From NCBI RefSeq assembly GCF_002162315.1, contig NZ_CP021416.1:1190207-1254206 (forward strand): a stretch of 64,000 bases of DNA, in the 5' to 3' direction. Position 1 is the first letter of the stretch. Each line of letters starts with the position of its first letter. This DNA comes from Sulfurospirillum diekertiae. GTDB taxonomy: Bacteria; Campylobacterota; Campylobacteria; Campylobacterales; Sulfurospirillaceae. Both the position numbers and the translations under genes were made by a program. Below, one piece after another: positions 37,689 to 47,164 of the stretch. Below the pieces are notes generated by a model. It did not search any database. It was not told the DNA's origin and saw only the letters and a program-made list of their open reading frames with translations.

Positions 37689-37938
37689 CACTCTCTCCTT
37701 GCTCAAATCTACTATTTTTTTGATCAATTAAAAAGGCAATCTCTTCGTAATCAATTTCACCGAATTCTACCATATTAAAGAGTGCCATTAAAGGTCTACG
37801 ACAACAGGTTTGATTACACCCAGTGACAAGTTTTTTGGCTTTTTTATAGGGGAGGGTCGTAGATTTAAAAATATCAATAGCTTCCTGAATGGTTTTTTGA
37901 CCGCATTCACAGATGATTTTAGAGGCATATTCTTCCAT
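37681..37938 (-). CDS. Small cysteine-rich BFD-like iron-sulphur protein
   Basis: 85 residues. Cysteines lie in IICECGQKT near the N-terminus and GCNQTCCRRP at about 40-49, a spacing like the BFD-type [2Fe-2S] domain (CxC...CxxxC). It starts at the nifV stop and overlaps the LRR gene at its 3' end, so it is part of the nif transcript. A BFD-like protein could serve iron-sulphur delivery or electron transfer to nitrogenase assembly. The exact family is not certain. Confidence 0.68.
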   Translation of the reverse strand: MEEYASKIICECGQKTIQEAIDIFKSTTLPYKKAKKLVTGCNQTCCRRPLMALFNMVEFGEIDYEEIAFLIDQKNSRFEQGESDE

Positions 37939-39056
37939 TAATTTATCCAGCTTTTGAAGCGATATAGAGCGCTCTTAGCTCCTTTTTGTTGAGAACTTTT
38001 TTTACGTTTTGTCACCATCTCACGCACTTGAGGAAGCATTTTATTGATAACCTCATTTTCAGGCTCATACCCCATCGCTCGAAGATGGAACAGAAGTGTT
38101 GAACTGCCTGAATGCTTACCAATAGGATAACTGCGTGTCATCCCCACACTTTGAGGTGAAAAGGCTTCATAGGCTTTATCGTGTTTAATCATACCATTAA
38201 CATGAATACCCGATTCGTGTGAAAAGATATTTTTACCTACAATCGGCATTGTGGCAGAGATACTCTGATTGGAAGCTTTTTCGACCAGTTGCACCACATG
38301 TTTAAGAGCGTCTGCATTGATAATGCGTTTTTCACCGAAAAGATGGGCAAGACTCATTAAAACCTGCTCAAAACTGGCATTTCCCGCGCGTTCACCCAGT
38401 CCAATGACCGTCGTGTTAACACTCATAGCCCCCGCTTCAAGACCACTAATAGCATTCGCCGTTGCCATGCCAAAGTCATTGTGGGTGTGCATTTCGATCT
38501 CTAAAAGATTGAGGCTTGAAAGGTAGGCAATATGCTCATAAATTTGATGGGGTCGCATGATGCCTACGGTATCACAGTATCGAAAACGATTGGCTCCTAG
38601 ACTAGCTCCTAATTCCATTACTTCTTTCAAAAAGCCAAGATCTGCACGTGAACTATCTTCACCACCAATGCAGGTAAAAATTCCCTCAGATTTGCTTACA
38701 TGTAAAACCTCTTCGAGGTTTTTTAAGAGGCGCGTTTTGTCGCCCCCAAATTTTGCTTCAATGAGAATGTCCGATACGGGAATAGAGAGATCAACAGCCG
38801 TTAATCCACAGGAGAGTGAGGCTTCAAGATCGCACATCGTGGCACGATTCCAACTCATAATGCGAAGTGGAAGATCAAGCGCTAAAATTTCTTTGATGTC
38901 GGCTTGCTCTTTTGCACCCATTGCTGGAATTCCCACTTCAAGCTCATCGGCTCCCGCTAGGTACAAAGCAGAAGCGATGGCAATTTTTTCTTCGGTATTA
39001 AACGCAACATACGGCGCTTGCTCACCATCTCGAAGTGTGGTATCGTTGATAATCAT
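37938..39056 (-). CDS. nifV: Homocitrate synthase NifV
   Basis: 372 residues. DTTLRDGEQAPYVAF is the catalytic HMGL-like signature, GADELEVGIPAMG follows, the metal ligands are in MHTHNDFGMATAN, and GLGERAGNASFEQV is the homocitrate/isopropylmalate synthase motif. It condenses acetyl-CoA and 2-oxoglutarate to homocitrate, the organic ligand of FeMo-cofactor. It begins ten bases after nifB. Its context identifies it as NifV rather than leucine-pathway LeuA. Confidence 0.95.
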   Translation of the reverse strand: MIINDTTLRDGEQAPYVAFNTEEKIAIASALYLAGADELEVGIPAMGAKEQADIKEILALDLPLRIMSWNRATMCDLEASLSCGLTAVDLSIPVSDILIEAKFGGDKTRLLKNLEEVLHVSKSEGIFTCIGGEDSSRADLGFLKEVMELGASLGANRFRYCDTVGIMRPHQIYEHIAYLSSLNLLEIEMHTHNDFGMATANAISGLEAGAMSVNTTVIGLGERAGNASFEQVLMSLAHLFGEKRIINADALKHVVQLVEKASNQSISATMPIVGKNIFSHESGIHVNGMIKHDKAYEAFSPQSVGMTRSYPIGKHSGSSTLLFHLRAMGYEPENEVINKMLPQVREMVTKRKKSSQQKGAKSALYRFKSWIN

Positions 39057-39066
39057 CGTCTACTCC

Positions 39067-40497
39067 TTATGCAGTAGCAAAAAAGTGTTTACGCACTCCC
39101 TTTAAGACAGAAAGCTCAATAGGCTCATCCGCAAAACTCTCATCACATGTGAGGTGAATACTCTCTAACTCTTTTTGTGGACATTCGCCAATTTTTTGGG
39201 TTAAGAGAAGATGACAATCGGAGAGGGCATTTTTGATCTCTTCGATAGGGTAGGTTCCATTGCAGTTCTCTTTACCCATACAGTAAGAATTTTCGACTTT
39301 ACGGTGCATAATAAATTTAATCGCTTTATCGCCTGCTTCGTAAATTAAAAACTCTTTCGCACTCCCAAAGTGGTCGTTAATCAGTCCATTTCCACGCGTG
39401 GTAACGGCTACAAGCATTGTATCGCCAGTAGAGCTAAGCTCATCTTTATTGGTCGCGTCTTCTTGAGTAATTTTACCATTGGCAGCTCGGAGTGCTCTTC
39501 TCCATGTTTCGATATTCTCATGGGTTTTCATACGTTGGTTAAGGTTGTAATGGTGAGAAAGCTCTGCAAAACTTTTGTCAGCAAAACTCTCTTTGAAAAA
39601 TTCATCACTACGATCTTCACCGAGTAAACCAACCGCGTCAGCTCTGCATTGGCGACAATGGCGCATCAATTTGACATTGATATCACAGGCTTCTTGTGCT
39701 TTCATGAGTTGTTTATGCGTAGCACTTGGAACGCCATCGAGTCCAAATTTAGTACCGTATTCTGGTTTTGAGATGATTGGCATAACGTTTTGAATAAAAA
39801 CACCCAACTCTTTGACTTTTTTAGCAACGAGAGGAAGATGCTCATCGTTGATGCCTGGAATTAAGACTGAGTTCACTTTGACAAGAATGCCTCGCTCAAC
39901 GAGCATTTGAATACCAAGAAGCTGTTTTTCAAGCAATAATTTTGCACCTTCCACACCACGGTGTTTTTTATGTTCGTAAAAAACCCATGGGTAGATTTTA
40001 GAACCAATTTCACCGCTCTCATCAACAGAGTTAAGCGTTACGGTAACATGCTCAATGTTGTATTTAGCAATCTCATCAATATGTTTGTGAATCATCAAAC
40101 CATTCGTTGAAAGACAGAGTTTGATGTCAGGCGCGTATTTTTTAAGTAGCGCAAACGTCTCAAAGGTTTGCTTAGGATTGGCAAGTCCATCGCCTGGCCC
40201 TGCAATGCCTACAACACTGAGTTGCTGAATGAGTCCGCCTACATGTAAGACTTTTTTCACTGCCTCTTCGGGGCTTAGTTTATAGCTCGTAACACCGGGA
40301 CGACTTTCGTTGGAACAGTCGTACTTGCGGTTACAGTAGTTGCATTGAATGTTACATGCAGGAGCTACTGCAACATGGATACGCGCATAATGTTGGTGGG
40401 CATCTTGGCTATAACAAGGGTGGTTGTTAATCTTTTGCATGATGCTAGCATGAAGTTCATTTTGTGTGTTGGTGGATGATGTGCAAGAACAACTCAT
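39067..40497 (-). CDS. nifB: Radical SAM FeMo-cofactor maturase NifB
   Basis: 476 residues. The radical SAM cluster motif is CNIQCNYC (about 51-58) followed by NRKYDC, and GPGDGLANP is the SAM-binding GGE-like loop. Further cysteines around CRQCRADA and an HCRQC stretch match NifB. The last 120 residues form the NifX-like C-terminal domain (TRGNGLINDHFGSAKEF). NifB makes NifB-co, the carbide-containing precursor of the nitrogenase cofactor. A sigma-54-type promoter lies 36 bases upstream. nifV follows. Confidence 0.96.
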   Translation of the reverse strand: MSCSCTSSTNTQNELHASIMQKINNHPCYSQDAHQHYARIHVAVAPACNIQCNYCNRKYDCSNESRPGVTSYKLSPEEAVKKVLHVGGLIQQLSVVGIAGPGDGLANPKQTFETFALLKKYAPDIKLCLSTNGLMIHKHIDEIAKYNIEHVTVTLNSVDESGEIGSKIYPWVFYEHKKHRGVEGAKLLLEKQLLGIQMLVERGILVKVNSVLIPGINDEHLPLVAKKVKELGVFIQNVMPIISKPEYGTKFGLDGVPSATHKQLMKAQEACDINVKLMRHCRQCRADAVGLLGEDRSDEFFKESFADKSFAELSHHYNLNQRMKTHENIETWRRALRAANGKITQEDATNKDELSSTGDTMLVAVTTRGNGLINDHFGSAKEFLIYEAGDKAIKFIMHRKVENSYCMGKENCNGTYPIEEIKNALSDCHLLLTQKIGECPQKELESIHLTCDESFADEPIELSVLKGVRKHFFATA

Positions 40498-40532
40498 GTG
40501 CGATCCTTTAGAATTTCTTTACTCTAAAGTTT

Positions 40533-40546
40533 GCACAAACTGTTCC
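40533..40546 (-). promoter_or_regulatory. Sigma-54-type promoter of nifB
   Basis: On the minus strand GGAACAGTTTGTGC gives GG and GC separated by ten bases, the -24/-12 spacing. The following bases CAAAC and the preceding CCAA fit the family. It ends 36 bases before the nifB ATG, leaving room for a short leader. The same pattern occurs before nifE, the ferredoxin gene and nifX. Confidence 0.7.
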
Positions 40547-40588
40547 TTGGAAAATAAAGAGCGAGTCTTTAAATTTAAGAAGGTTTTC

Positions 40589-41680
40589 CTAATCTCGTAG
40601 TTCTAAATAAATAGCACGAATTCTTTCAATATTTTCACTAAAAAGGTCAATTAATATAGGGTCAAAGTGTGTTCCTCTGTTTTTTTTGAGAAAATCATAT
40701 GCCTCTTCAAAACTCCAAGCGGGTTTATAGGTGCGCACAGAAATAAGTGCATCAAACACATCGGCGATAGCAACAATTCTTCCAAAAATAGAAATTTCTT
40801 CACCTTTTTTACCCAATGGATAGCCAGTTCCATCCCATTTTTCATGATGTTCCAGTGCAATGAGTGCGGCAGTTTTAAGGTATTCGTTTTCGCTGTCAAA
40901 TAAAAGGTCATAACCTATTTGAGTGTGTGTCTTTACAATGTCAAATTCTTCTTGATCGAGTCTATCAGGTTTAAGCAAGATAGTATCGGTAATGCCGATT
41001 TTTCCTGCATCATGCATGGGAGCAGCGAGTTCAATTTTATAAATATCATCTTGATTTAAACCCATCTTGTCGGCTAAGAGTGCACTGTAGAGCCCTACGC
41101 GTTTGGTGTGTTTGGATGTCTCTTGGTCTTTAAATTCTGCAACAGAAGCGAGTTTATTGATAATCTTAGTTTGAGTATCACGTAGTTTGTCATATAAAAT
41201 GGCATTTTCAATGGCTGAAGCGGCGTAGTTAGAGATAAGAAGTAAAAGCTCAGCATCAACGTTGGTAAAAAAACCTTCTTTTTTATTGAGCGCTTGAAAG
41301 ACGCCAATGGTGTTTTCTTGATTGTCAAGTAAGGGAACAGCGAGAATAGTGTGTGTCAAATAGCCTGTGGCTTTATCGACATCAGGATTAAAACGGTAGT
41401 CATTGTAAGCATCCACAACAATTTGTGTCTCTTTTGAAAGGGCAGAATACCCTGCAACACCTTTTTGGGTACTCACATGAATGGGATGAACTTCATGTGC
41501 CACTTTTGACCAGAGTTCTTCTTTCTCTTTATTGTAGACAAAAATAGAACAACGATCTGCTTGTAAGATGTCCCGTGCAAAATTTGCCATAGACTCCAAA
41601 ACATCGTTCAAACTTTTGGTTTTGTTAATGACTTTACCAAACTCCAATAAAATGGCAAGCTGTTTTTCCGCTGAATTCAT
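40589..41680 (-). CDS. GAF plus HD-GYP c-di-GMP phosphodiesterase
   Basis: 363 residues. A GAF domain (about 15-165) is followed by an HD-GYP domain (about 175-360): HTKRVGLYS, the HD pair in HDAGKIGI, HHEKWDGTGYP for the GYP motif, and DVFDALIS. All metal and GYP residues are present, so c-di-GMP hydrolysis to GMP is likely. No membrane segment. It sits between nifB and a cluster of regulators and may sense a nitrogen or redox signal through the GAF domain; this is inference. Confidence 0.9.
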   Translation of the reverse strand: MNSAEKQLAILLEFGKVINKTKSLNDVLESMANFARDILQADRCSIFVYNKEKEELWSKVAHEVHPIHVSTQKGVAGYSALSKETQIVVDAYNDYRFNPDVDKATGYLTHTILAVPLLDNQENTIGVFQALNKKEGFFTNVDAELLLLISNYAASAIENAILYDKLRDTQTKIINKLASVAEFKDQETSKHTKRVGLYSALLADKMGLNQDDIYKIELAAPMHDAGKIGITDTILLKPDRLDQEEFDIVKTHTQIGYDLLFDSENEYLKTAALIALEHHEKWDGTGYPLGKKGEEISIFGRIVAIADVFDALISVRTYKPAWSFEEAYDFLKKNRGTHFDPILIDLFSENIERIRAIYLELRD

Positions 41681-41760
41681 GGTTTTCTCTTACGTGGAAG
41701 GATATAACCGTATTATAACCAAGTTTTCATATTCTTGTAGGCAAAATTATGAGCTTTATG

Positions 41761-41766
41761 TATAAT
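41761..41766 (+). promoter_or_regulatory. Putative -10 element TATAAT
   Basis: TATAAT lies 33 bases before the ATG at 41800 of the OmpR-type regulator and divergent from the GAF-HD-GYP gene. The flanking sequence is AT rich and no -35 element is evident. Confidence 0.45.
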
Positions 41767-41799
41767 ACAAAATCAGAAAAGTTTGGAGTAAGAATTCAA

Positions 41800-42469
41800 A
41801 TGCAAAAAAAAAATTAAAGTTCTTTTAATCGAAGACAATTATGAAGAAGCGACTCAAGTTGCCCAATATTTGGAGAGTGTGGGTTTTGAATTGGATATTT
41901 CAGAAACGGCGGTTGATGGGCTTTTAAAGCTTTCGGCACAGCATTATGATCTTCTACTTCTCGACCTTAGCCTACCTGATTTCAGCGGTTTCGAGGTGAT
42001 TAAACAGATCAATAATCGAACAAGTATTCCTATTATTGTATTAAGTGCCCATTCTGATTTAGAAGCGAAAGTACAAGCCTTTCGTTTTGGGGTAGATGAC
42101 TATTTATGCAAACCGTTTATGCTTGAAGAGTTAGAAGTGCGTATGTGGGCAATTTTGAGACGCTGTTCTATGATTAAACTGGAATACAATAAAAATAATC
42201 TTGCCATTGATTACAATAGCCAAACAATCTTACTCAATCAAAAACCACTCTCACTTACCGCAATTGAGTATAAAATACTTTCTTTCCTCATAGAAAACAA
42301 AAATAGAGTGGTTTATCGCAATGTTTTAGCGATTCATCTCTCCTCTTTAAGCTCTCCACAATCTCTAAATTACCATATTCAAAATATTCGTAAAAAGCTT
42401 GATGATGACCCAAAGAAGCCAAAATACATTATGACAGAGTATGGAACAGGCTATCGTTTAGTGTTATAA
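41800..42469 (+). pseudogene. OmpR-type response regulator, frameshifted in an A10 tract
   Basis: The ATG at 41800 follows TTTGGAGTAAG. After five codons the A10 run 41804-41813 throws the frame onto a stop. With nine A the gene reads MQKKIKVLLIEDNYEEA and continues without a break to 42469. The receiver has IEDN, Asp in LLDLSLPD, Ser in VLSAHS and Lys in LCKPF; the C-terminal winged helix ends YGTGYRLVL. So the full gene is a DNA-binding regulator of about 223 residues. The tract could be a phase-variable on/off switch or a sequence error. A similar break hits the regulator at 3595. Confidence 0.8.
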
Positions 42470-42526
42470 ACCATCCATTTCCTAATAATCCTCATACAAA
42501 ACTGATAATAAACCATTTCTTTGGTG

Positions 42527-42532
42527 TATAAT
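42527..42532 (+). promoter_or_regulatory. Putative -10 element TATAAT
   Basis: TATAAT stands 29 bases before the ATG at 42562 of the REC-GGDEF-EAL gene, in the 90-base gap after the OmpR-type regulator. Only the -10 hexamer is clear. Confidence 0.4.
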
Positions 42533-42561
42533 CAAAAAATTGATCCAAGATGATGAGGAAA

Positions 42562-44346
42562 ATGATGGAAGCATCAGCAATGGAGGACCTAAGATCTCGT
42601 TGTAAAAATTTGAAGATTTTATATGTTGAAGACGATGAAGTTACTAGAAAATACACTCATTCTATTTTAAGTGAATTTTTTGATTGCATTGATGTTTCGA
42701 GTGATGGGAAAAATGCTTATGATATGTTCTTTGATGCTGAAATTGCCATACCTCAATTGGGTATTTCACAAGAACCTCAAATACAAAAATACGACCTTTT
42801 AATTACAGATCTAAAAATACCTAGATTAGATGGTATTTCTTTAATTACTAAAATTCGTAAATTTTGTAAAGAGACGGCTATCATTGTTACATCAGCCCAT
42901 AATGATGTGGAATTTTTGATTGAAACAATTCGTTTGGGTGTCGATGGTTATATTTTAAAACCTATTGAACTCGATCAGTTTTTTGATTCCTTAAGCTCTA
43001 CTGTGGAAAAAATTCTTCTCAAAGCACAATATCGTGCTTATACGAATGATTTAAAGAACACAATAGTATTGCAGAAAAGTGCACTTGAAGAACAGCTGCA
43101 TACAGATGCACTCACAAAGCTTCCTAATAAATATACTTTGGATCGTCTTTTAGAACAGATACAGCCCTCAGAAGTTCCCACATTATTTTTAATCAATATT
43201 GATAATTTTACAAATTACAATAAGCTCTATGGCATTGAAGCAGGCAATCAAATTTTAAAAGAGTTTTCCCACCATTTTAAAGAGGTTGCAACATCCCTTT
43301 GTTACGATGTTTTTCGTATCTCTTCTAACGAATTTGCAATGCTTCGTTTGAGCACACAGCTTGATCCTGAAAAAATCTATGAAGATATTGCCCAAACACT
43401 GGGTATTTTAAATGGTATCGAGATAAAAGTCGAAGGACTTATTGAAAAAATATTGGTTCATATCTCCATGGGTGTAACGTTCGATCAAGAAAATCTTTTT
43501 AAAAAAGCGTTTACGGCTCTTGATTTTGCCAAACAAACTAATAAAGCTTTTGTTGTTTATACCAGCAATTTAGATGAGACGGAATCGTTAGCCAATGATT
43601 TTTATTGGCAAGATGTCATTGCTGATACGCTTAATAAAGACAATATTGTTCCTTTCTTTCAGCCTATTTGCGACAAAGAGAGGGAGATTATAAAATATGA
43701 GGCGCTGATTCGTATCAAAACAAAGGATAAATTTGATCAAGATCAGTATGTTTCACCCTATTATTTTTTAGACATTTTACGTCGAACGAAACAATATGAT
43801 AGTCTTAGTTACAGAATGATCGAAAAAGTATTTGCGATGATGGTGTTATATCCCGATATGACATTTTCGATTAACCTTAGTTTCCGAGACATGCTTAACA
43901 AAGAAATACGTGACTTTATGCGATCTAAAATTCTTGAGTTTAAAAACGAAAGCAGAGCGGTTCATCTCGTTTTTGAAGTGGTTGAAAGTGAAAAGGTAAC
44001 GGACTATACGACCATTATAAATTTTTTAAAATACATCAAGTACGATGATGCACCGATTGCTATTGATGACTTTGGTACAGGTTATTCCAATTTTTCACAT
44101 TTATTGGAATTAAATCCAGTCTATCTCAAAATTGACGGTAGTTTGGTCCAAAATCTCGATAAAGACGTGAAGTCATTTAAGCTTGTCAAGGGCATTGTTT
44201 CGTTTGCAAATGCTTTACATGTAAAGACGATTGCTGAATACGTGCATAAAAAAGAGATCTTTGATCTTTTGGTGGGAATAGGCGTAGATGAGTTTCAAGG
44301 GTATTTTATTGGCGAGCCATGTTTGGAGCTACAATGTTCTCACTAA
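42562..44346 (+). CDS. REC-GGDEF-EAL protein with degenerate GGDEF
   Basis: Several ATGs precede the fold; I take 42562 because GAGGAA stands just before it. About 594 residues. The receiver has YVEDDE, Asp in LITDLKIP, Ser in VTSAH and Lys in ILKP. The GGDEF-fold domain shows SSNEF at the signature, so it should not make c-di-GMP. The EAL domain keeps EALIRI, NLSF, FEVVES, IDDFGTG, LKIDGS, AEYVHKKE and QGYF, and is probably active. It overlaps the histidine kinase gene by 13 bases. It is a paralogue of the protein at 4272. Confidence 0.88.
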   Translation: MMEASAMEDLRSRCKNLKILYVEDDEVTRKYTHSILSEFFDCIDVSSDGKNAYDMFFDAEIAIPQLGISQEPQIQKYDLLITDLKIPRLDGISLITKIRKFCKETAIIVTSAHNDVEFLIETIRLGVDGYILKPIELDQFFDSLSSTVEKILLKAQYRAYTNDLKNTIVLQKSALEEQLHTDALTKLPNKYTLDRLLEQIQPSEVPTLFLINIDNFTNYNKLYGIEAGNQILKEFSHHFKEVATSLCYDVFRISSNEFAMLRLSTQLDPEKIYEDIAQTLGILNGIEIKVEGLIEKILVHISMGVTFDQENLFKKAFTALDFAKQTNKAFVVYTSNLDETESLANDFYWQDVIADTLNKDNIVPFFQPICDKEREIIKYEALIRIKTKDKFDQDQYVSPYYFLDILRRTKQYDSLSYRMIEKVFAMMVLYPDMTFSINLSFRDMLNKEIRDFMRSKILEFKNESRAVHLVFEVVESEKVTDYTTIINFLKYIKYDDAPIAIDDFGTGYSNFSHLLELNPVYLKIDGSLVQNLDKDVKSFKLVKGIVSFANALHVKTIAEYVHKKEIFDLLVGIGVDEFQGYFIGEPCLELQCSH

Positions 44347-45548
44347 CACCATTCACGATCCTTTTATTTTTAGCTTTAGCCCTTTTTGTTGGATTTATGT
44401 GGAGTTATTTACGTTTAAAGCAGCATCAAAAATTTAAGCAGTTGATTGATTTTGCGATTGAAGGATTGGTGGTTTCTCATAAGGGACGTATTGTCGAGAT
44501 TAATGAGCAAGCTTTAAAGCTATTTGGAGGCGAGAGCAAAGAGGAGATGCTTGGTAAGTCGATGGTCGATTTTGTAGCTGCTACATCCAAAAAGCTGATA
44601 CGCGAAAAATCTATGAAAAATACGGGTATCTATGAATGTATGCTTTTACGCAAAGATGGAAGCTCTTTTCCCGCATTAGTGAAAGGCTCCATCGTTCGTA
44701 GTGTTGGAAAAACCATGCGAATTTCTGCTGTTATCGATCTCAGTGAGCTTAAAGAAACACAGTATGCACTCCAAACGCTCAATAGAACTTTAGAAAATCA
44801 AGTGCAAGAACAAATTGAAAAAAATCGTCAGCAAGAGATGATGCTTTTCCAGCAATCTCGTCATGCGCAAATGGGTGAAATGATTAGTATGATTGCCCAT
44901 CAATGGCGACAACCTCTCAATGTCCTCTCTCTGCTAGCCCAAAACATTGCTTTCAAATATAAACTTCAAAAACTTGATGATACCATCATGGATGAGTTTA
45001 AAGAGGACTCTATGCGTCAGATTTTGCAGATGTCAAAAACCATTGATGATTTTAGAGATTTTTTTAAACCCGATAAATCTCAGAAAGTTTTTGATGTCAA
45101 ACAACAACTCGCACATACCGTTGAAATGGTAAAACCTATTGTTTCAGCACACGGAATAGAGCTCTCTTTTGTTGCCGAAGAAGGTTTACATGTAAAGAGT
45201 TTTCCCAATGAGTTTGGGCAGTCGATCATCAACATCTTTAACAATGCCAAAGACGTTCTTTTAGAGAGTTGCGGTGATCATGCAAAGCAGATTATTGTTG
45301 AGGCAAAACGGGAGGAACATGACACGATTATTGTTTCAATAGAAGACAATGGTGGCGGTATTGATACGCTTGTTATGCCTTATATTTTTGAACCTTATTT
45401 TTCTACAAAAGGTTCACAAAATGGGACTGGACTTGGACTTTATATGACTAAAATTATTGTTGAAGAGCATATGAATGGACGTATTCGTGTGGCAAATACT
45501 GCGTCAGGGGCACGATTTGAAATTATATTGCAGGGATTGGTATCATGA
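44334..45548 (+). CDS. Membrane-bound PAS sensor histidine kinase
   Basis: The ATG at 44334 follows TTGGAGCTACA. One N-terminal membrane helix (PFTILLFLALALFVGFMW), a PAS domain (about 25-145), a coiled coil, then HisKA with MIAHQWRQPLN and a HATPase domain with NIFNNAKDVL, DNGGGID and GTGLGLYMTK. The set is complete. It lies between REC-GGDEF-EAL and CheY-like genes with short overlaps on both sides, so the three form one phosphorelay operon. The HQWRQPL box equals that of the kinase at 6075. Confidence 0.9.
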   Translation: MFSLTPFTILLFLALALFVGFMWSYLRLKQHQKFKQLIDFAIEGLVVSHKGRIVEINEQALKLFGGESKEEMLGKSMVDFVAATSKKLIREKSMKNTGIYECMLLRKDGSSFPALVKGSIVRSVGKTMRISAVIDLSELKETQYALQTLNRTLENQVQEQIEKNRQQEMMLFQQSRHAQMGEMISMIAHQWRQPLNVLSLLAQNIAFKYKLQKLDDTIMDEFKEDSMRQILQMSKTIDDFRDFFKPDKSQKVFDVKQQLAHTVEMVKPIVSAHGIELSFVAEEGLHVKSFPNEFGQSIINIFNNAKDVLLESCGDHAKQIIVEAKREEHDTIIVSIEDNGGGIDTLVMPYIFEPYFSTKGSQNGTGLGLYMTKIIVEEHMNGRIRVANTASGARFEIILQGLVS

Positions 45549-45964
45549 AGTTGAATGATCTTAAAGAGGTTCGTCCTTTGATCGTTGAAGATGAACACAA
45601 TGTTTTAGACTCTTTATTCTCCGTTTTTAATACGGTGTTTGATGAGTTTTATACGGCTCGAAATGGTGAAGAGGGATTGTATCGATTTTATAAAGATGCT
45701 CCAGATATTATTATTACTGACCTACAAATGCCTTTTATGAGTGGATTTCGTATGCTCAATCGCATTCGCATTGAAAATCCAACGATTCCAATCATTATTA
45801 CATCAGCGCATAGTAGTCAAGATCAGCGTGAACAAGCTGAAAAGTTAGGTGTGAACGGTTATTTGGTAAAGCCTTATGATATGGATATGTTATTTGCTAA
45901 AATTAATGAATGTTGTTGTAACACAGCCTTAGGCAAGATCGATCTCGACCAATTTACCGTTTAA
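45545..45964 (+). CDS. Single-domain CheY-like response regulator
   Basis: 139 residues, receiver only: IVEDEHN gives the acidic residues, IITDLQMPF the phospho-acceptor, ITSAHS the Ser/Thr and LVKPYD the lysine. No output domain. It overlaps the kinase stop by four bases and is its likely target or a phosphate sink between it and other regulators. Its 3' end overlaps the convergent flavodiiron gene by 36 bases. Confidence 0.9.
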   Translation: MKLNDLKEVRPLIVEDEHNVLDSLFSVFNTVFDEFYTARNGEEGLYRFYKDAPDIIITDLQMPFMSGFRMLNRIRIENPTIPIIITSAHSSQDQREQAEKLGVNGYLVKPYDMDMLFAKINECCCNTALGKIDLDQFTV

Positions 45965-47164
45965 AATCTCAGCGAATTCCACTCCAAATTGGTAACATTC
46001 TTCAAGTTCGGATTGACTTGGAATCAGTTTTATCTTAAGTGGCGTGAGAGGCGGCACCCGTAGTTTGAGAGACTTAAGACGCGCTAGGATATGATCAACC
46101 GCTTCGCCACTCCATCCATACGATCCAAACGCTCCTGCACATTTTCCTTGTTTTTCTAAAAACATTAAACAGGAAAGCAGATCCCACACAGGTTTAGGCG
46201 CATCGGCATTGATGGTAGGTGTGCCAATTAAAAAACCATCACTCTCTTCCAAAATCGCTATCATGTTTTGTGCTTCAATAGACGCAAGATCATACATATT
46301 GGCCACAACGCCTTCGACACTTTCGCATCCATCAAAAATCGATTGTGCCATCTCTTGTGTATTTTTATAACTAGTAAGGTAAAAAATAGAGAGTATTTTT
46401 TTACCACTACCTTTATTATTTTCAACTTTATGGCTCCATTGTTTATATGCATCAATATATTGATATGGATTTTCTCGTAATATGGGACCATGAAGCGGAG
46501 CAATCAGCTCAATTTCAAAACGTTCATAGAGTTTTAGCGCACTTCTGACATAGCTTTGAAATGGGCGCATAATATGGTCATAGTAGTATTGAAATGCATA
46601 TGAAAAGTCACCTACCTTATTGTTGAAAAGGCGTTTATCATAATAGTGTGAACCAAAAACATCACCACTAAAAAGTAGCTTGTCTTCATGCACATAACTG
46701 CTCATAGTCTCTGGCCAATGCAGGTACGGTGTTGTGAGAAACGTGATCGTTTTCCCACCTAAAACAAGCTGCTTATTGGTCCAAATTGTTTCAAAATTGA
46801 TCTCTTCGCTGTTGGTAAGTGCTTTAAGCATCGTAGTAGCTTGGGGAGAGATAAGCACTTTAGCGTTGGGTGCTCTTTGAATCAATTCAGGCAAAGCTCC
46901 TGAATGATCAGGTTCTATATGATGGATAATGACATATTTGATTTCATCGTAGGAACAAAGTGCCTCGACATGATGAAAAAAATCATCTTGAAACTCTTTT
47001 TTAACCGTGTCAACAATGATGACACCCTCAGTTGTTTTCATAAGATAGGCGTTATAACTCGAACCATTAGCGGTTCGCATTACGATGTCAAACGTTCGAA
47101 TATCGGGGTCAAATACACCTATAAAATAGATATCATTAGCTATGGTTATGGGGTGATGCGGCAT
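45929..47164 (-). CDS. Flavodiiron protein (FprA family) in the nif cluster
   Basis: 411 residues. The metallo-beta-lactamase half (1-250) carries the diiron ligands in HHIEPDHSG (HxExDH), HWPETM, GDVFGSH and PLHGPIL. The flavodoxin half (about 260-400) binds FMN with YLTSYKNTQ and GTPTINADAP, and ends with GSYGWSGEA. Such proteins reduce oxygen to water or NO to N2O. Being the last gene of the ferredoxin-nifX run, it probably removes oxygen or NO from nitrogenase, with the ferredoxin as donor; this is inference. It overlaps the nifX-like gene by 29 bases. Confidence 0.9.
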   Translation of the reverse strand: MPHHPITIANDIYFIGVFDPDIRTFDIVMRTANGSSYNAYLMKTTEGVIIVDTVKKEFQDDFFHHVEALCSYDEIKYVIIHHIEPDHSGALPELIQRAPNAKVLISPQATTMLKALTNSEEINFETIWTNKQLVLGGKTITFLTTPYLHWPETMSSYVHEDKLLFSGDVFGSHYYDKRLFNNKVGDFSYAFQYYYDHIMRPFQSYVRSALKLYERFEIELIAPLHGPILRENPYQYIDAYKQWSHKVENNKGSGKKILSIFYLTSYKNTQEMAQSIFDGCESVEGVVANMYDLASIEAQNMIAILEESDGFLIGTPTINADAPKPVWDLLSCLMFLEKQGKCAGAFGSYGWSGEAVDHILARLKSLKLRVPPLTPLKIKLIPSQSELEECYQFGVEFAEILNGKLVEIDLA

